Source: Cellulomonas fulva
GTDB lineage: Bacteria > Actinomycetota > Actinomycetes > Actinomycetales > Cellulomonadaceae
Direction of reading: 5' to 3'
Length of the DNA: 64,000 nucleotides
NCBI RefSeq assembly: GCF_018531375.1
Contig: NZ_JAHBOH010000001.1
Location: 1,488,001 to 1,552,000 of the forward strand
Position 1 is the stretch's first letter, and each line of letters begins with the position of its first letter. Made by a program: the position numbers and the translations under genes. Below, in pieces: positions 51,546-59,496 of this stretch. Under the pieces are notes generated by a model. The model worked only from the letters and a program-made list of their open reading frames with translations, had not been told where the DNA came from and ran no database searches.

Positions 51546-52895
51546 TCAGGCGTTCGCGGCCTCGGCGGCGACGACCGTGCCGCGGTTCACCGTCAGGACC
51601 GGGTAGAGCGCCGCGAGCAGCGAGACCACGGCGGCGCCGACGAGCACGGCGCCGACCCCGGCCTGCTCGGCCACGAGACCGCCGAGCAGGGCACCGACCG
51701 GCATCAGGCCGTACCCGATGGTCCGCCCGGCGCCCGCGGTGCGTCCGAGCAGCGCCCGCGGGACCACGCGCTGGCGCAGCGACATCGAGATCGTGTTGCC
51801 GATCGTGTTCGTGGCGCCGACCAGGAACAGCACGACGACGAGCGCCGGCAGGTTCGGCGCCAGGACCGGCGCCAGGAAGAGCGGCCCGACGACGAGCCAG
51901 CACACGTACATCACGCGCAGCTCCGGGAGCCGGCGGACCAGGCGCTCGGTCAGCAGCGAGCCGGTCACCGCGCCGACGGCGATCACCGCGGCGAGCAGCG
52001 GGTAGACGGTCGGGGCGACCTCCATGCGCGACCCGGGGCCGACGACCCACAGCACGAACACGGCCGTGTACGCGGTGCTCGCCATGTTCATCACGCCGCC
52101 GCCGAGAACGAACGGGCGCAGCACCGGGTGGTGGAACACGTACCGGACGCCCTCGCGCACGTCGGCGGAGGCGCGCGTGGGCTCGGTCCGCTCCGCGCGG
52201 TAGCGCCCCGGGATGCCGCGCAGGAGCACCAGCACCGCAGCGACGGCGAGCGCGGCGGGCACGCCGAGCACCCAGCCGGTGCCGAGCGCCAGGAGCCCGC
52301 CCGCGAGCGGGCTGCCGACGAAGGTGTTGAGCACCTGCTGCGTCGCGAGCACGCGACCGTTGGCCGCCTGGAGCCGGCTGCGCGGCACCAGGTCCGGCAC
52401 CAGCGACGTCTGCGCCAGGTCCGCGAACACCTCGGTCACGCCGTAGACCAGCACGAGCACGACGAGCACGGGCATCGACAGCCGGTCCGTCAGGGCGAGC
52501 GCGGCGCCGACGCCCAGCAGCACCGCGCGGCCGGCCAGCGCGATCGCCTGGGCCCGGCGGCGGTCGGTGCGGTCGATCACGACGCCGCCGAGGATGCCCA
52601 GCAGCAGCCAGGGCAGCCACGTCGCCGCCGCGAGGAGGGAGATCTGCCCGGGGGAGCGGGTCAGCGTGAGCGCGACCAGCGGTGCGCCCATCTGGACGAT
52701 GCCGTCGCCGAGGTTCGCCAGGCCGGTGACCGTGAGCAGCGCGCCGAAGCGCCGGCCGAGCGGCTCGACGGGGGCGGGCGCGTCGGCGGGCACGGGCGTG
52801 GCGGCGCCGGTGGCGTCCGCCGTGCCGGCAGTGCCCGCCGCGGTCGAGGGTGCGCCAGCGGCGGTGCTGCGCGGCGCGTGCGTGCTGGTCGTCAT
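51546..52895 (-). CDS. MFS transporter
   Basis: A 449-aa major facilitator with about 12 hydrophobic segments. The N-terminal 45 residues are an Ala/Thr/Pro-rich hydrophilic tail. The loop LLGILGGVVIDRTDRRRAQAIALAGRA matches the G-x3-D-R/K-x-G-R-R motif between helices 2 and 3, and the overall plan resembles macrolide/multidrug exporters of the Mef type. It is divergent from an ArsR regulator through a 14-bp operator array, so export of a toxic or signalling compound is likely under that repressor. Substrate unknown. Confidence 0.9.
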   Translation of the reverse strand: MTTSTHAPRSTAAGAPSTAAGTAGTADATGAATPVPADAPAPVEPLGRRFGALLTVTGLANLGDGIVQMGAPLVALTLTRSPGQISLLAAATWLPWLLLGILGGVVIDRTDRRRAQAIALAGRAVLLGVGAALALTDRLSMPVLVVLVLVYGVTEVFADLAQTSLVPDLVPRSRLQAANGRVLATQQVLNTFVGSPLAGGLLALGTGWVLGVPAALAVAAVLVLLRGIPGRYRAERTEPTRASADVREGVRYVFHHPVLRPFVLGGGVMNMASTAYTAVFVLWVVGPGSRMEVAPTVYPLLAAVIAVGAVTGSLLTERLVRRLPELRVMYVCWLVVGPLFLAPVLAPNLPALVVVLFLVGATNTIGNTISMSLRQRVVPRALLGRTAGAGRTIGYGLMPVGALLGGLVAEQAGVGAVLVGAAVVSLLAALYPVLTVNRGTVVAAEAANA

Positions 52896-52923
52896 GGCCT
52901 ACCCCGTTACGATCGTCGAAGGA

Positions 52924-52983
52924 TGCAGAGAACTCGATGCAAAGAGATCTCTGCAAAGGAAGCGATGCAAAGGTATCTCTGCA
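52924..52983. promoter_or_regulatory. 14-bp-phased TGCA operator array in the MFS/ArsR promoter
   Basis: TGCA occurs at exactly 14-bp intervals: 52924, 52938, 52952, 52966 and 52980. The units alternate (ending CGA or CTC), giving two near-identical 18-bp palindromic sites, TGCAAAGAGATCTCTGCA (52938-52955) and TGCAAAGGTATCTCTGCA (52966-52983), 28 bp apart. The last site abuts the ArsR ATG at 52985 and is AT-rich for this genome. The ArsR protein is the likely binder, repressing both genes. Confidence 0.8.
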
Positions 52984-52984
52984 T

Positions 52985-53581
52985 ATGGCCGAGCGCAAGA
53001 CCCCCGTCGACGGGCTGCACCACCCCCTGGGCACCGAGGCGCTCAAGGCGTTCGCGCACCCGCTCCGGATCGCGATGTACCGGTGGCTGTCCGCGCACGG
53101 CTCGGGCACCGCGAGCCAGGTCGCGCGCGCCCTGGGGGAGAGCACGGGCCAGACGAGCTACCACCTGCGGCAGCTCGAGCGGCACGGCCTGATCGAGGAC
53201 GACCCGAACGCTCCGACGGGCGGGCGCGAGCGCTGGTGGCGGCCGATCGGCTTCAGCCTCGACAGCCGGCACCTCGAGGACCCGGCGTCGCGGCTCGCCG
53301 CGGAGACGGCGCTGCGCGCCGTGATCGAGGAGCGCGCCGAGACGCTGCAGGCGTGGTTCGCCTCGATCGAGTCCGCGGCGCCGTGGGACGAGTCCGCGCT
53401 GCACACCGCGTCCTCGTCGGACCTGACGCTCGACGAGGCCGCGGAGCTCGGCCGCGAGCTCCAGGAGGTGCTCGACCGGCACACGGACGCGGCCAAGGCA
53501 CGCAAGGACGCGGGCGAGCGGGACGGCCGCCGCCGCGTGCGGGTCTACCTCGACGTGTTCCCGCTGCCGGTCGACGACTGA
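52985..53581 (+). CDS. ArsR-family transcriptional regulator
   Basis: A 198-aa winged-helix regulator. The DNA-binding domain (about residues 15-75) reads ALKAFAHPLRIAMYRWLSAHGSG then SQVARALGESTGQTSYHLRQLERHGLIED, with the recognition helix around TSYHLRQL. There are no Cys metal ligands, so it is probably not a metal sensor; the C-terminal helical part (about 80-198) may bind an organic effector. No usable Shine-Dalgarno exists because the operator array runs up to the start, suggesting leaderless translation. Confidence 0.88.
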   Translation: MAERKTPVDGLHHPLGTEALKAFAHPLRIAMYRWLSAHGSGTASQVARALGESTGQTSYHLRQLERHGLIEDDPNAPTGGRERWWRPIGFSLDSRHLEDPASRLAAETALRAVIEERAETLQAWFASIESAAPWDESALHTASSSDLTLDEAAELGRELQEVLDRHTDAAKARKDAGERDGRRRVRVYLDVFPLPVDD

Positions 53582-53619
53582 CCCCGCGGACGCCTCGATC
53601 CGGCGCCGGGCGGCGCCGG

Positions 53620-53625
53620 TACGCT
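53620..53625 (+). promoter_or_regulatory. -10 hexamer of leaderless purD
   Basis: TACGCT ends 6 nt before the GTG at 53632; no Shine-Dalgarno is present. Confidence 0.55.
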
Positions 53626-53631
53626 CGCCGC

Positions 53632-54894
53632 GTGAAGATCCTCGTCGTCGGTACCGGAGCCCGTGAGCACGCGATCGTCCGGGCGCTCTCGCTCGACCCG
53701 TCCGTCACCGGGCTGCACGCCGCACCGGGGAACCCCGGCATCGGGACGCTCGCGACGCTGCACGCGGTGGACCAGCTCGACGGGCTCGCGGTCGCGGAGC
53801 TCGCCCGCGGGCTCGGGGTGGACCTCGTCGTCGTCGGACCCGAGGCCCCGCTCGTCGCGGGCGTCGCGGACGCGGTCCGGGCGATCGGGATCCCCGTGTT
53901 CGGGCCGTCCGGCGCCGCGGCGCGGCTCGAGGGCTCGAAGGCCTTCGCCAAGGAGGTCATGCGGGAAGCGGACGTCCCGACGGCCGAGCCCCGGCTGGTC
54001 ACGAGGGTCGAGGACATCGCCGCGGCGCTCGACGCGTTCGGCGCGCCCTACGTGGTCAAGGAGGACGGCCTGGCCGCCGGCAAGGGCGTCGTCGTCACCG
54101 AGGACCGGGCGATCGCGTACGACCACGCGCGCGCCTGCCTGGCCAAGGACGGCGGCGCGGTCGTCGTGGAGGAGTACCTCGACGGGCCCGAGGTCTCGCT
54201 GTTCGTGCTGTCCGACGGTACCGACGTGGTGCCCCTGGTCCCCGCGCAGGACTTCAAGCGCCTGCTGGACGGCGACCACGGGCCCAACACCGGCGGCATG
54301 GGCGCCTACACGCCGCTGCCGTGGGCGCCGGACGGCCTCGTCGCGGAGGTCCTCGAGACCGTCGCGCGGCCCACGGTGGCGCAGATGGCTCGTCGGGGGA
54401 CGCCGTTCGTGGGCGTGCTCTACTGCGGCCTGGCGCTGACCTCGCGCGGGCTGCGCGTCGTCGAGTTCAACGCGCGGTTCGGCGACCCGGAGACCCAGGT
54501 GGTGCTCGCGCGGCTGCGCACGCCGCTCGCCGGCGTGCTGCTCGCCACCGCCACCGGCGCGCTCGCCGCGCTGCCGCCGCTCGACTGGTCCGACGACGCG
54601 GCGGTCACGGTCGTCGTCTCGTCGTCCGGCTACCCGGTCCAGCAGCGGACGGGCGACCCGATCCACGGGCTCGACCGTGCGGAGGGGGTGCCGGACGCGC
54701 ACGTGCTGCACGCCGGTACGGCGCTCGACGCAGCGGGCCACGTGGTGAGTGCGGGCGGGCGCGTGCTCTCGGTCGTCGGGACCGGTCCGGACCTGACCGC
54801 GGCCCGTGCGGCCGCGTACGCCGGTGTCGCCGAGATCGAGCTCGCGGACAGCCACCACCGGACCGACATCGCCGCTTCCGCCGTCGCGCCGTAG
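53632..54894 (+). CDS. purD: Phosphoribosylamine-glycine ligase (GAR synthetase)
   Basis: A 420-aa ATP-grasp enzyme of purine synthesis. The N-domain is KILVVGTGAREHAIVRAL and VVVGPEAPLVAGVAD. The ATP-grasp core has PYVVKEDGLAAGKGVVVTED, DFKRLLDGDHGPNTGGMGAYTP and VVEFNARFGDPETQVVLARL. The C-domain ends with FRTDI-like HHRTDIAAS. Normal length. A GCCCGG/CCGGGC hairpin (54915-54931) follows the stop. Confidence 0.96.
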   Translation: MKILVVGTGAREHAIVRALSLDPSVTGLHAAPGNPGIGTLATLHAVDQLDGLAVAELARGLGVDLVVVGPEAPLVAGVADAVRAIGIPVFGPSGAAARLEGSKAFAKEVMREADVPTAEPRLVTRVEDIAAALDAFGAPYVVKEDGLAAGKGVVVTEDRAIAYDHARACLAKDGGAVVVEEYLDGPEVSLFVLSDGTDVVPLVPAQDFKRLLDGDHGPNTGGMGAYTPLPWAPDGLVAEVLETVARPTVAQMARRGTPFVGVLYCGLALTSRGLRVVEFNARFGDPETQVVLARLRTPLAGVLLATATGALAALPPLDWSDDAAVTVVVSSSGYPVQQRTGDPIHGLDRAEGVPDAHVLHAGTALDAAGHVVSAGGRVLSVVGTGPDLTAARAAAYAGVAEIELADSHHRTDIAASAVAP

Positions 54895-55299
54895 CGAGAG
54901 CGGCCCCTGCGCCGGCCCGGAGAGCCCGGGCACGCCTGAATCGTTTGGGCGGACTGCTGGTCGCGCCCACCTGTTGTGCCCGGGAATGCGCTTGCCTACG
55001 ATCGAGAAACCGGTTACCCGAGTGGGGTGACGCGGGTTCGGCACGGCTCGTCGCGACGGAAGGTCCCAACGTGGGGGCGCTGCCGACGAGGCCGCCGGAG
55101 GTACGCACGGCGCACGAGGCGCCGTCACGGCCGCCGCCGCCGGCCCGGCACCGCACCCACCCGGTGCGCGCGCGAGCGCGACGTCGGCCGTGCCCCAGCG
55201 CACGGACCCGTCGCGCCGACCATGCACGCCCACAGGCGACGGAAGGCCCGTCGCGGCGCGCGCCCTCGCACATCCGTCATGTCGAAGGTGAGGCAAGTG
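54895..55299 (+). promoter_or_regulatory. 405-bp promoter and leader of the second pectinase, with two LacI-type operators
   Basis: GGAATGCGCTTGCC (54983-54996) matches 13 of 14 bases of the operator at 23858. GAGAAACCGGTTACC (55004-55018) shares its first 11 bases with the importer/LacI-PmoA site at 11462. The remaining 280 bp before the start are GC-rich without a visible gene and may be a long untranslated leader. Two repressors could therefore act here. Confidence 0.6.
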
Positions 55300-58200
55300 A
55301 TGAGACGACCAGTCGCAGCACGACTCGTCGCAGTCGGGTCCACGGTGGCGGTCGCAGCCGCCCTCGGGATCACGTCCCTGACCGCCGCCCAGGCCGCGAC
55401 CGGTGGTGTCACCGGGTACGCCACGCAGAACGGCGGCACGACCGGTGGCGCGGGCGGCGCGGTGGTCACGGCGACCACGGGCACCGCGATCCACCAGGCG
55501 CTGTGCAGTCGCGCGAGCGACAGCACGCCGATCACGATCCAGGTCAGCGGCACGATCACGGTGGGCAACACGGCCAAGGTCTCGGGCGACAGCTGCAACA
55601 CGGCCGCCGGGGTGATCGAGCTCAAGCAGGTCAGCAACGTGACCCTCGTCGGCGTCGGCAGCGGTGCCACGTTCGACCAGATCGGCATCCACATCCGCGA
55701 GGCCAAGAACATCGTCATCCAGAACGTCACCGTCAAGAACGTGAAGAAGTCGGGCTCCCCGACGTCGAACGGCGGCGACGCGATCGGCATGGAGAGCAGC
55801 GTCAGCAACGTGTGGGTCGACCACGTGACGCTCGAGGCGGCGGGCGGGGAGTCCGAGGGCTTCGACGGGCTGTTCGACATGAAGGCCGGCGTCAAGTACG
55901 TCACGCTCTCGTACTCGGTGCTGCGCAACTCGGGCCGCGGCGGCCTCGTCGGCTCGTCGGACAGCGACCTCGGCAACGGGCCGGTGACCTTCCACCACAA
56001 CAAGTACGAGAACATCGACTCGCGCACGCCGCTGCTGCGCGGGGCGACCGCGCACATCTACAACAACTGGTACCACTCGCTCAACGAGTCGGGCATCAAC
56101 CCGCGCGCGGGCGGCAAGGCGAAGGTCGAGAACAACTACTTCGAGGACAGCAAGGACGTGCTCGGCACGTTCTACACCGACCTGCCGGGCACCTGGCAGA
56201 CCAGCGGGAACATCCTCGACAACGTCACGTGGTCCCCGAAGGGCGAGGACATGAACCCGGCGGGACCGGCGTTCGCCTCGACCACCTCGTTCAGCGTGCC
56301 GTACTCGTACACCCTGAACTCCGCGAGCTGCGTGCCGGACATCGTGAGCCGTACCGCCGGCGCCAACAAGGGCCTGCAGGTGGCCGACGGCTCGTGCAAC
56401 CCGGTCACGCCGACGCCCACCCCGACGACGACCACGTCGCCGACGCCGACGCCGACCCCGACCACCACGCCGACGAGCAACCCGACCACGCCGCCCTCGG
56501 GCACCAACCTCAGCATCGGGGCCGGCGCCGACGGATCGAGCAAGGCCAGCGGGACCAGCTACGGCAACGTCGTCGACGGCTCGACGAGCACCTACTGGTC
56601 GCCGGTCGGCACCACGGGCCGCATCTCGGTGAAGTGGTCGAGCGCGAAGACGATCTCGTCCCTCGTCGTCGTCGAGGCGCCGGGGGCCACCGGGCGGATC
56701 GGCACGTGGCGCGTGCTCGACGGCGGCACGGGCGCCGTCCTGGCCACGGGGAGCGGGGCCGGCGCGATCGCCTTCCCGGCCACCTCGCTGACGAAGGTGA
56801 CGCTGGACATCACCGGTGCGAGCGGGACCCCGCAGGTCGCCGAGCTCCAGACGTACGCGGGCTCGGGCCCGACGCCCACCCCCACGCCCACGTCCAGCCC
56901 CGAGCCGACGCCGTCGCCGACCGGCGGGCCGACGCCCGGCGCCGGCACGCTCTACGTGGCGCCCACCGGCAGCGCGAGCGCGGCGGGGACGCTGAGCAGC
57001 CCCACGACGCTCGAGTCGGCCATCAGCAGGGTCGCGTCCGGCGGCGAGATCTTCCTGCGGGGCGGCACGTACCGGCTCTCGCAGACCGTCGTGATCCCGC
57101 CCGGCAAGGACGGGACGGCCGGGGACCGCACGCTGCTGTCCGCGTACCCGGGCGAGACGCCGGTTCTGGACTTCTCGGCCCAGACGGAGCTCTCGACCAA
57201 CCGTGGCCTGTCGCTCAACGCGGACTACTGGCACCTGTACGGGATCGTCGTGCAGCGCGCGGGCGACAACGGGATCTCGCTCGGCGGCAGCAACAACGTC
57301 GTCGAGCGGGTCGTGACGCGGAACAACCGCGACACGGGCCTGCAGATCTCGCGCATGGCCTCCGACACCCCGAAGGCCGACTGGCCCTCGAACAACCTGG
57401 TCGTGAGCAGCGAGTCGCACGACAACGTGGACTCGGACGGCGAGGACGCGGACGGCTTCGCGGCGAAGCTCACCGTCGGCACGGGCAACGTGTTCCGGGA
57501 CACCGTCTCGCACCACAACATCGACGACGGCTGGGACCTCTACACCAAGACCGACACCGGGGCGATCGGCCCGGTGACGATCGAGCACTCGCTGGCGTTC
57601 CAGAACGGCACGCTCAGCGGCGGCGGCCAGGCCGGCGCGGGCGACCGCAACGGGTTCAAGCTCGGCGGCGAGGACATCAAGGTCGACCACGTGGTCAGGA
57701 ACAGCTACGCGGTCGACAACGGCAAGCACGGGTTCACGTTCAACAGCAACCCTGGCTCGATGACGATCTCGAACAACGTGAGCGTCGGGAACGAGGAGCG
57801 GAACTTCAACTTCGACGGCGGGACGTCCGTCTTCAGCGGCAACGTCTCCTGCTCGAGCGGGTCGAACGACCGGATCGTCGGGACCGACCGGGGCAACAAC
57901 GCGTTCTGGTCCGGCTCGAACAGCTCGGCCTGCTCGGCGTACTCCGGGGCGCTGGCGTGGTCGTTCAACGCCGACGGCACGCTGCGGATCACGTTCGGCG
58001 GCAGCAGCCCCGAGCCGACCCCGACCGGCACGCCGACGGCCACGACCTCGCCCACGCCGACGACGCCGAGCGCGACCCCGGCCACCCCGACCCCGACGGG
58101 CGGCGGCTGCTCGGCCCGGGTCACCGAGATCAACTCCTGGGGCGGCGGCTACCAGGCCACGGTGACGGTCACCGCCGGCGCCGGGACGATCTCCCGGTGG

Positions 58201-58398
58201 ACCACGTCGCTGGGGCTCGCGAGCACCGGCGGGGTGCAGGGGTGGTCCGGCACGTTCTCGCAGTCCGGGAGCACGCTGACCGTGGCGAACGCCGCGTGGA
58301 ACGGTGCGCTCGGCGCGGGTGCGAGCACCTCCTACGGCTGGACCGGGTCGGGCTCCGCCCCGACGACCGCCACGCCGGTGAGCTGCACGGCCGGCTGA
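55300..58398 (+). CDS. Secreted bifunctional pectate lyase: PL1, discoidin-like, PL9, CBM2
   Basis: A 1032-aa exported enzyme. Residues 1-32 are a signal peptide (RLVAVGSTVAVAAALGITS). About 34-366 is a PL1 lyase with NVWVDHVTL (about 170) and the canonical RTPLLRGATAHIYNNWY (about 241). A Thr/Pro linker follows. About 402-523 resembles an F5/8 type C (discoidin) fold. A second linker leads to about 548-900, a PL9 right-handed beta-helix with DSDGEDADGFAAKLTVGTGN and NGFKLGG, whose Lys matches the catalytic base of Pel9A-like enzymes. A third linker precedes a CBM2 (about 936-1032). So two unrelated lyase folds share one chain. The start has AGGTGAGG upstream; an ATG seven codons earlier lacks one. 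It is inserted between purD and purC. Confidence 0.92.
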   Translation: MRRPVAARLVAVGSTVAVAAALGITSLTAAQAATGGVTGYATQNGGTTGGAGGAVVTATTGTAIHQALCSRASDSTPITIQVSGTITVGNTAKVSGDSCNTAAGVIELKQVSNVTLVGVGSGATFDQIGIHIREAKNIVIQNVTVKNVKKSGSPTSNGGDAIGMESSVSNVWVDHVTLEAAGGESEGFDGLFDMKAGVKYVTLSYSVLRNSGRGGLVGSSDSDLGNGPVTFHHNKYENIDSRTPLLRGATAHIYNNWYHSLNESGINPRAGGKAKVENNYFEDSKDVLGTFYTDLPGTWQTSGNILDNVTWSPKGEDMNPAGPAFASTTSFSVPYSYTLNSASCVPDIVSRTAGANKGLQVADGSCNPVTPTPTPTTTTSPTPTPTPTTTPTSNPTTPPSGTNLSIGAGADGSSKASGTSYGNVVDGSTSTYWSPVGTTGRISVKWSSAKTISSLVVVEAPGATGRIGTWRVLDGGTGAVLATGSGAGAIAFPATSLTKVTLDITGASGTPQVAELQTYAGSGPTPTPTPTSSPEPTPSPTGGPTPGAGTLYVAPTGSASAAGTLSSPTTLESAISRVASGGEIFLRGGTYRLSQTVVIPPGKDGTAGDRTLLSAYPGETPVLDFSAQTELSTNRGLSLNADYWHLYGIVVQRAGDNGISLGGSNNVVERVVTRNNRDTGLQISRMASDTPKADWPSNNLVVSSESHDNVDSDGEDADGFAAKLTVGTGNVFRDTVSHHNIDDGWDLYTKTDTGAIGPVTIEHSLAFQNGTLSGGGQAGAGDRNGFKLGGEDIKVDHVVRNSYAVDNGKHGFTFNSNPGSMTISNNVSVGNEERNFNFDGGTSVFSGNVSCSSGSNDRIVGTDRGNNAFWSGSNSSACSAYSGALAWSFNADGTLRITFGGSSPEPTPTGTPTATTSPTPTTPSATPATPTPTGGGCSARVTEINSWGGGYQATVTVTAGAGTISRWTTSLGLASTGGVQGWSGTFSQSGSTLTVANAAWNGALGAGASTSYGWTGSGSAPTTATPVSCTAG

Positions 58399-58408
58399 GC
58401 ACCGCGCG

Positions 58409-58443
58409 CGGGGCCCGGGGGTGGCGCCCATCCCCGGGCCCCG
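58409..58443 (+). terminator. Terminator after the second pectinase
   Basis: A 15-bp stem (58409-58423 with 58429-58443, one G-U) with a 5-nt loop begins 11 nt after the stop. Confidence 0.85.
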
Positions 58444-58513
58444 TGCGTGCGCCCGGGTGCGCCGGCCGTGGGCAGGGGTGCCCCGGAGCGCCCCGGGCCG
58501 TCACACTGGGTCC

Positions 58514-59449
58514 GTGACTGCTGACGCCACGGATGTCCTGCCCGCCTCGCTCGCCGGCTGGGCGCACACCTACTCCGGCAAGGTCCGGGACCTGTACGTG
58601 CCCGACGAGTCCGACGAGGGCCGCGCGGTCCGCGCCGAGCACGGCGACGTCGTGCTCGTCGTCGCGAGCGACCGAGTCTCGGCGTACGACCACGTGCTCT
58701 CGCCCGGGATCCCCGACAAGGGCGTGGTCCTGACGCAGCTCAGCCTGTGGTGGTTCGAGCAGCTCGCGGACCTGGTGCCGAGCCACGTGGTCTCCACCGC
58801 GGTGCCCGCGGCCGTCGCCGGCCGGGCGATGATCTGCCGGCGGCTCGAGATGTTCCCCGTCGAGTGCGTGGTGCGCGGGTACCTGACGGGCTCCGGGCTC
58901 GCGGAGTACCGCGGGTCGGGCGAGGTCACGGGGATCGCGCTGCCCGCCGGGCTCGTCGACGGCTCGCGGCTCCCGGAGCCGATCTTCACGCCCGCGACCA
59001 AGGCCGAACTCGGCGACCACGACGAGAACGTGCCGTTCTCGGTGGTCGAGGCGACCGTCGGCGACGAGACCGCGGCGACGCTGCGGGACCTCACGCTCGC
59101 GGTCTACGCCCGTGCCGAGGCGATCGCGCGCGAGCGCGGCGTCATCCTCGCGGACACCAAGCTCGAGTTCGGCACCGACCCGGTCACGGGCGCCGTCACG
59201 CTGGGCGACGAGGTGCTGACGCCCGACTCGTCGCGGTTCTGGCCCGCCGCGGCGTGGCAGCCGGGCCACCCCCAGCCCAGCTTCGACAAGCAGTTCGTGC
59301 GCGACTGGCTGACCTCTGCGGCGTCGGGCTGGGAGCGGGCGTCCGACGCACCGCCGCCCAAGCTGCCGCAGGACGTCGTCCGGCGCACGCGCGAGCGGTA
59401 CCTCGAGGCGTACGAGCGGCTCACGGGGGTCCCGCCGCTCGTCGTCTGA
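58514..59449 (+). CDS. purC: SAICAR synthetase
   Basis: A 311-aa enzyme that joins aspartate to CAIR in purine synthesis. Signature blocks are YSGKVRDLYVPD, LVVASDRVSAYDHVL, FPVECVVRGYLTGSGLAEYR and the C-terminal LADTKLEFG, with DSSRFWPA and KQFVRDWL near the end. This is the longer 'eukaryotic-like' SAICAR form (about 300 aa) common in actinobacteria rather than the 240-aa E. coli type. The start follows a CACACT hexamer by 6 nt with no Shine-Dalgarno. Confidence 0.96.
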   Translation: MTADATDVLPASLAGWAHTYSGKVRDLYVPDESDEGRAVRAEHGDVVLVVASDRVSAYDHVLSPGIPDKGVVLTQLSLWWFEQLADLVPSHVVSTAVPAAVAGRAMICRRLEMFPVECVVRGYLTGSGLAEYRGSGEVTGIALPAGLVDGSRLPEPIFTPATKAELGDHDENVPFSVVEATVGDETAATLRDLTLAVYARAEAIARERGVILADTKLEFGTDPVTGAVTLGDEVLTPDSSRFWPAAAWQPGHPQPSFDKQFVRDWLTSAASGWERASDAPPPKLPQDVVRRTRERYLEAYERLTGVPPLVV

Positions 59450-59496
59450 CCTGCGGTTCGACGACGTGCCGGTCCCCGGACGTCACGCCTGCTCCG

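Noticed and set aside
53545..58431. A 1628-codon open frame on the minus strand opposite purD and the second pectinase
   Set aside because: It is antisense to two genes with clear homology; its translation is Arg/Gly/Asp/Val-rich low complexity typical of high-GC shadow frames, with no domain.
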